Made by a program: the position numbers and the translations under genes. Of a DNA stretch of 64,000 nucleotides, positions 63,901-64,000 are shown in pieces (the first letter of the stretch is position 1; each line of letters opens with the position of its first letter). A model generated the notes under the pieces. It was not told the origin of the DNA. It ran no database searches and worked only from the letters and a program-made list of their open reading frames with translations. The DNA comes from Pedobacter miscanthi (GTDB taxonomy: Bacteria > Bacteroidota > Bacteroidia > Sphingobacteriales > Sphingobacteriaceae): contig NZ_QNQU01000009.1 in the NCBI RefSeq assembly GCF_003315595.1, forward strand, positions 62,001 through 126,000, given 5' to 3'.

Positions 63901-64000
63901 AGATATATAAAACGCATAATATCGAGGTTTCTGGAGATATTTTCAATTTAGGCAATTTGCTCAATAAAAAATGGGGTGTAAACGAAACCTTAGGTAATCA
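60981..64000 (+). CDS. TonB-dependent receptor (Oar/SusC-like), 3' end beyond the window
   Basis: From ATG 60981 (ATGATGAAAAATTTA) the frame is open to the last base, 1,006 codons, so the stop lies outside. Signal peptide (ending ALAQ), a carboxypeptidase-regulatory-like beta-sandwich (about 25-105: SISGIITDQQKKPIPGVSVQ), a plug domain (about 115-240: NQLPVNGRNFSNLMDLSPLS, TIDGMN) and a long beta-barrel. It resembles Oar-type receptors. No SusD partner can be seen because the window ends. Substrate unknown. Confidence 0.9.
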   Translation, partial: MMKNLLMAVLLLLCCTYNAALAQTTQASISGIITDQQKKPIPGVSVQIRNNSTGFTTKTSTNAQGEYTFKELPLGGPYSVKALYVGFGEQSRNGYMLNLGDVVRVNINMQEASQDLDAVQVVASGLRNKVQNFGASTEISAKTMNQLPVNGRNFSNLMDLSPLSRGGGIAGQLGSSTNYTIDGMNAKNPTSAGPTTSRSGAPYSISIEAVREFKVVTNQYDVTLGRAGGGTVTAVTKSGTNTISGSAFGYGRADWLSSSYDIRGIKRQNDFSTYQYGFTLGGPIIKDKLHYFVGLDHQKDSRPLIIADINGPADEARFRITNSTLQEFVGIARNKYGVANTPQYGSFPKKRGSDAAFARLDWQIDEKNLLTVRDNYTNDRNPLGLADNTAINFYESYGTDKNVDNSLLATLRSTINSKVTNELKVQHLYTFQASTQNDQLTGAIPRAIVGNVRSTLSDGTLGNTSIQIGGHRFGQEGFTNNVLQLVDNFYYNTDKIKYTFGVDVQYTNAKSLYGSEVNGRFEYTNSTTATALENFNNLIANRFYREVPLVADPTVKAGIWNTAIYGQMQTKLARGLEFIGGLRIDYSSYPKSPLNQQLFDAIGVRTDNELKQFLVQPRIQFNWDVNENRTDFVRFGAGIFGSDINNYMTINNLTFDGKHFATVDVFAGDVPTPNFIGYRNGTVPTPTLPSLQVPTINTYAADAKVPVVYKANLSYSKLITDKLKVGITGYATLGRNNYMYIDRNMVANPYFTLPNEGNRGVFVPSMPDNGSPDWKTGRLSNSFGRVLEMNSKGKVNQFAVVLDATWNYFKDGEISASYTWNDTKDNTSFNGNVANSATLSLPVKDDPRDLSQMSYSDGQFRNKVVVYGTLPTFYGVTIGVRYSGIGGTRYSLLSGVNNNGDFVATNDLAFVFDRNNPNVPQNVRNGLQALLDNPDASQSLKDYINKYSGQIAQRNGGINGFYGIVDLRIAKKIKIYKTHNIEVSGDIFNLGNLLNKKWGVNETLGN

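Noticed and set aside
60981-64000. Absence of a gene at the right end
   Set aside because: The frame from 60981 was read codon by codon and is open to the last base; it is a receptor gene cut by the window, not non-coding DNA.

Overview
The window looks like chromosome of a Bacteroidota bacterium of the Sphingobacteriaceae, most like Pedobacter. The grounds are about 40% GC, promoter boxes of the TAnnTTTG type, a type IX secretion cargo next to a PorP/SprF gene, BlaI/BlaR1-like M56 proteins carrying TonB and plug modules, a DUF1800/DUF1501 pair, LytTR two-component signalling, a SusC/Oar-like TonB-dependent receptor and many short palindromic intergenic repeats. The genus is inferred from gene families; no search was run.

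Layout. 1-3310 (+): BlaI regulator (cut by the edge), M56 receptor fused to TonB and plug modules, a plug-repeat protein and a TonB-domain protein. 3848-7374 (-): sdhC-sdhA-sdhB, type B succinate dehydrogenase. 7719-9107: redox-dead thioredoxin-fold lipoprotein and a cold-shock protein. 9219-18475 (-): the most unusual region, read as hypothetical protein, LytS-type kinase, LytTR regulator, PqqD-like peptide, ATP-grasp ligase, PLP decarboxylase, urea-transporter/M23-peptidase fusion, YaiO-type outer-membrane protein, TPR protein. 18947-21664: HtrA protease and dapF. 22240-28051 (+): RND efflux operon with a palindromic operator candidate upstream. 28628-33168: type IX cargo converging with PorP/SprF. 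33464-43209: SNF2 ATPase, small membrane proteins, DUF1080 protein, TMEM175-like channel, aat, DUF1800/DUF1501 pair, YccF protein. 43492-47817 (-): two amidohydrolase paralogues, the upstream one frameshifted near its end. 47930-52487: b561-like membrane protein, then a trp leader peptide and attenuator followed by trpE, trpG and trpC, with no trpD. 52569-58884: hflX, rbfA, HlyIII protein, a frameshifted M23 peptidase, TonB-domain protein, lipid kinase and App1-type phosphatase. 58885-60980: XRE-regulator remnant, repeats, a hypothetical gene and a 42-bp minisatellite. 60981-64000 (+): the first 1,006 codons of a TonB-dependent receptor that runs off the window.

The best candidate for an undescribed system is 9219-18475. 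A two-component pair is translationally coupled to a PqqD-like peptide-binding protein, followed by an ATP-grasp ligase and a fold-III decarboxylase whose extreme N-terminus carries a YxxPxI motif like the one RRE/PqqD domains recognise in lasso-peptide leaders. These are followed on the same strand by a transporter-peptidase fusion and two envelope proteins. This suggests regulated synthesis or modification of a small amino-acid-derived molecule linked to the envelope; the product is unknown.

Non-coding DNA is rich in repeats: 86-bp CGTCATCTCGA palindromes, GTCATTGCGAGG palindromes, GTCATCCTGAA palindromes, a three-copy AAAGAAGTCAAGTT hairpin that sits at gene ends, and a mini-hairpin family with CCGAT/ATCGG arms, one copy of which is flanked by a perfect 7-bp direct repeat. 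Two genes carry single-base frameshifts in short homopolymers, which may be sequencing errors.
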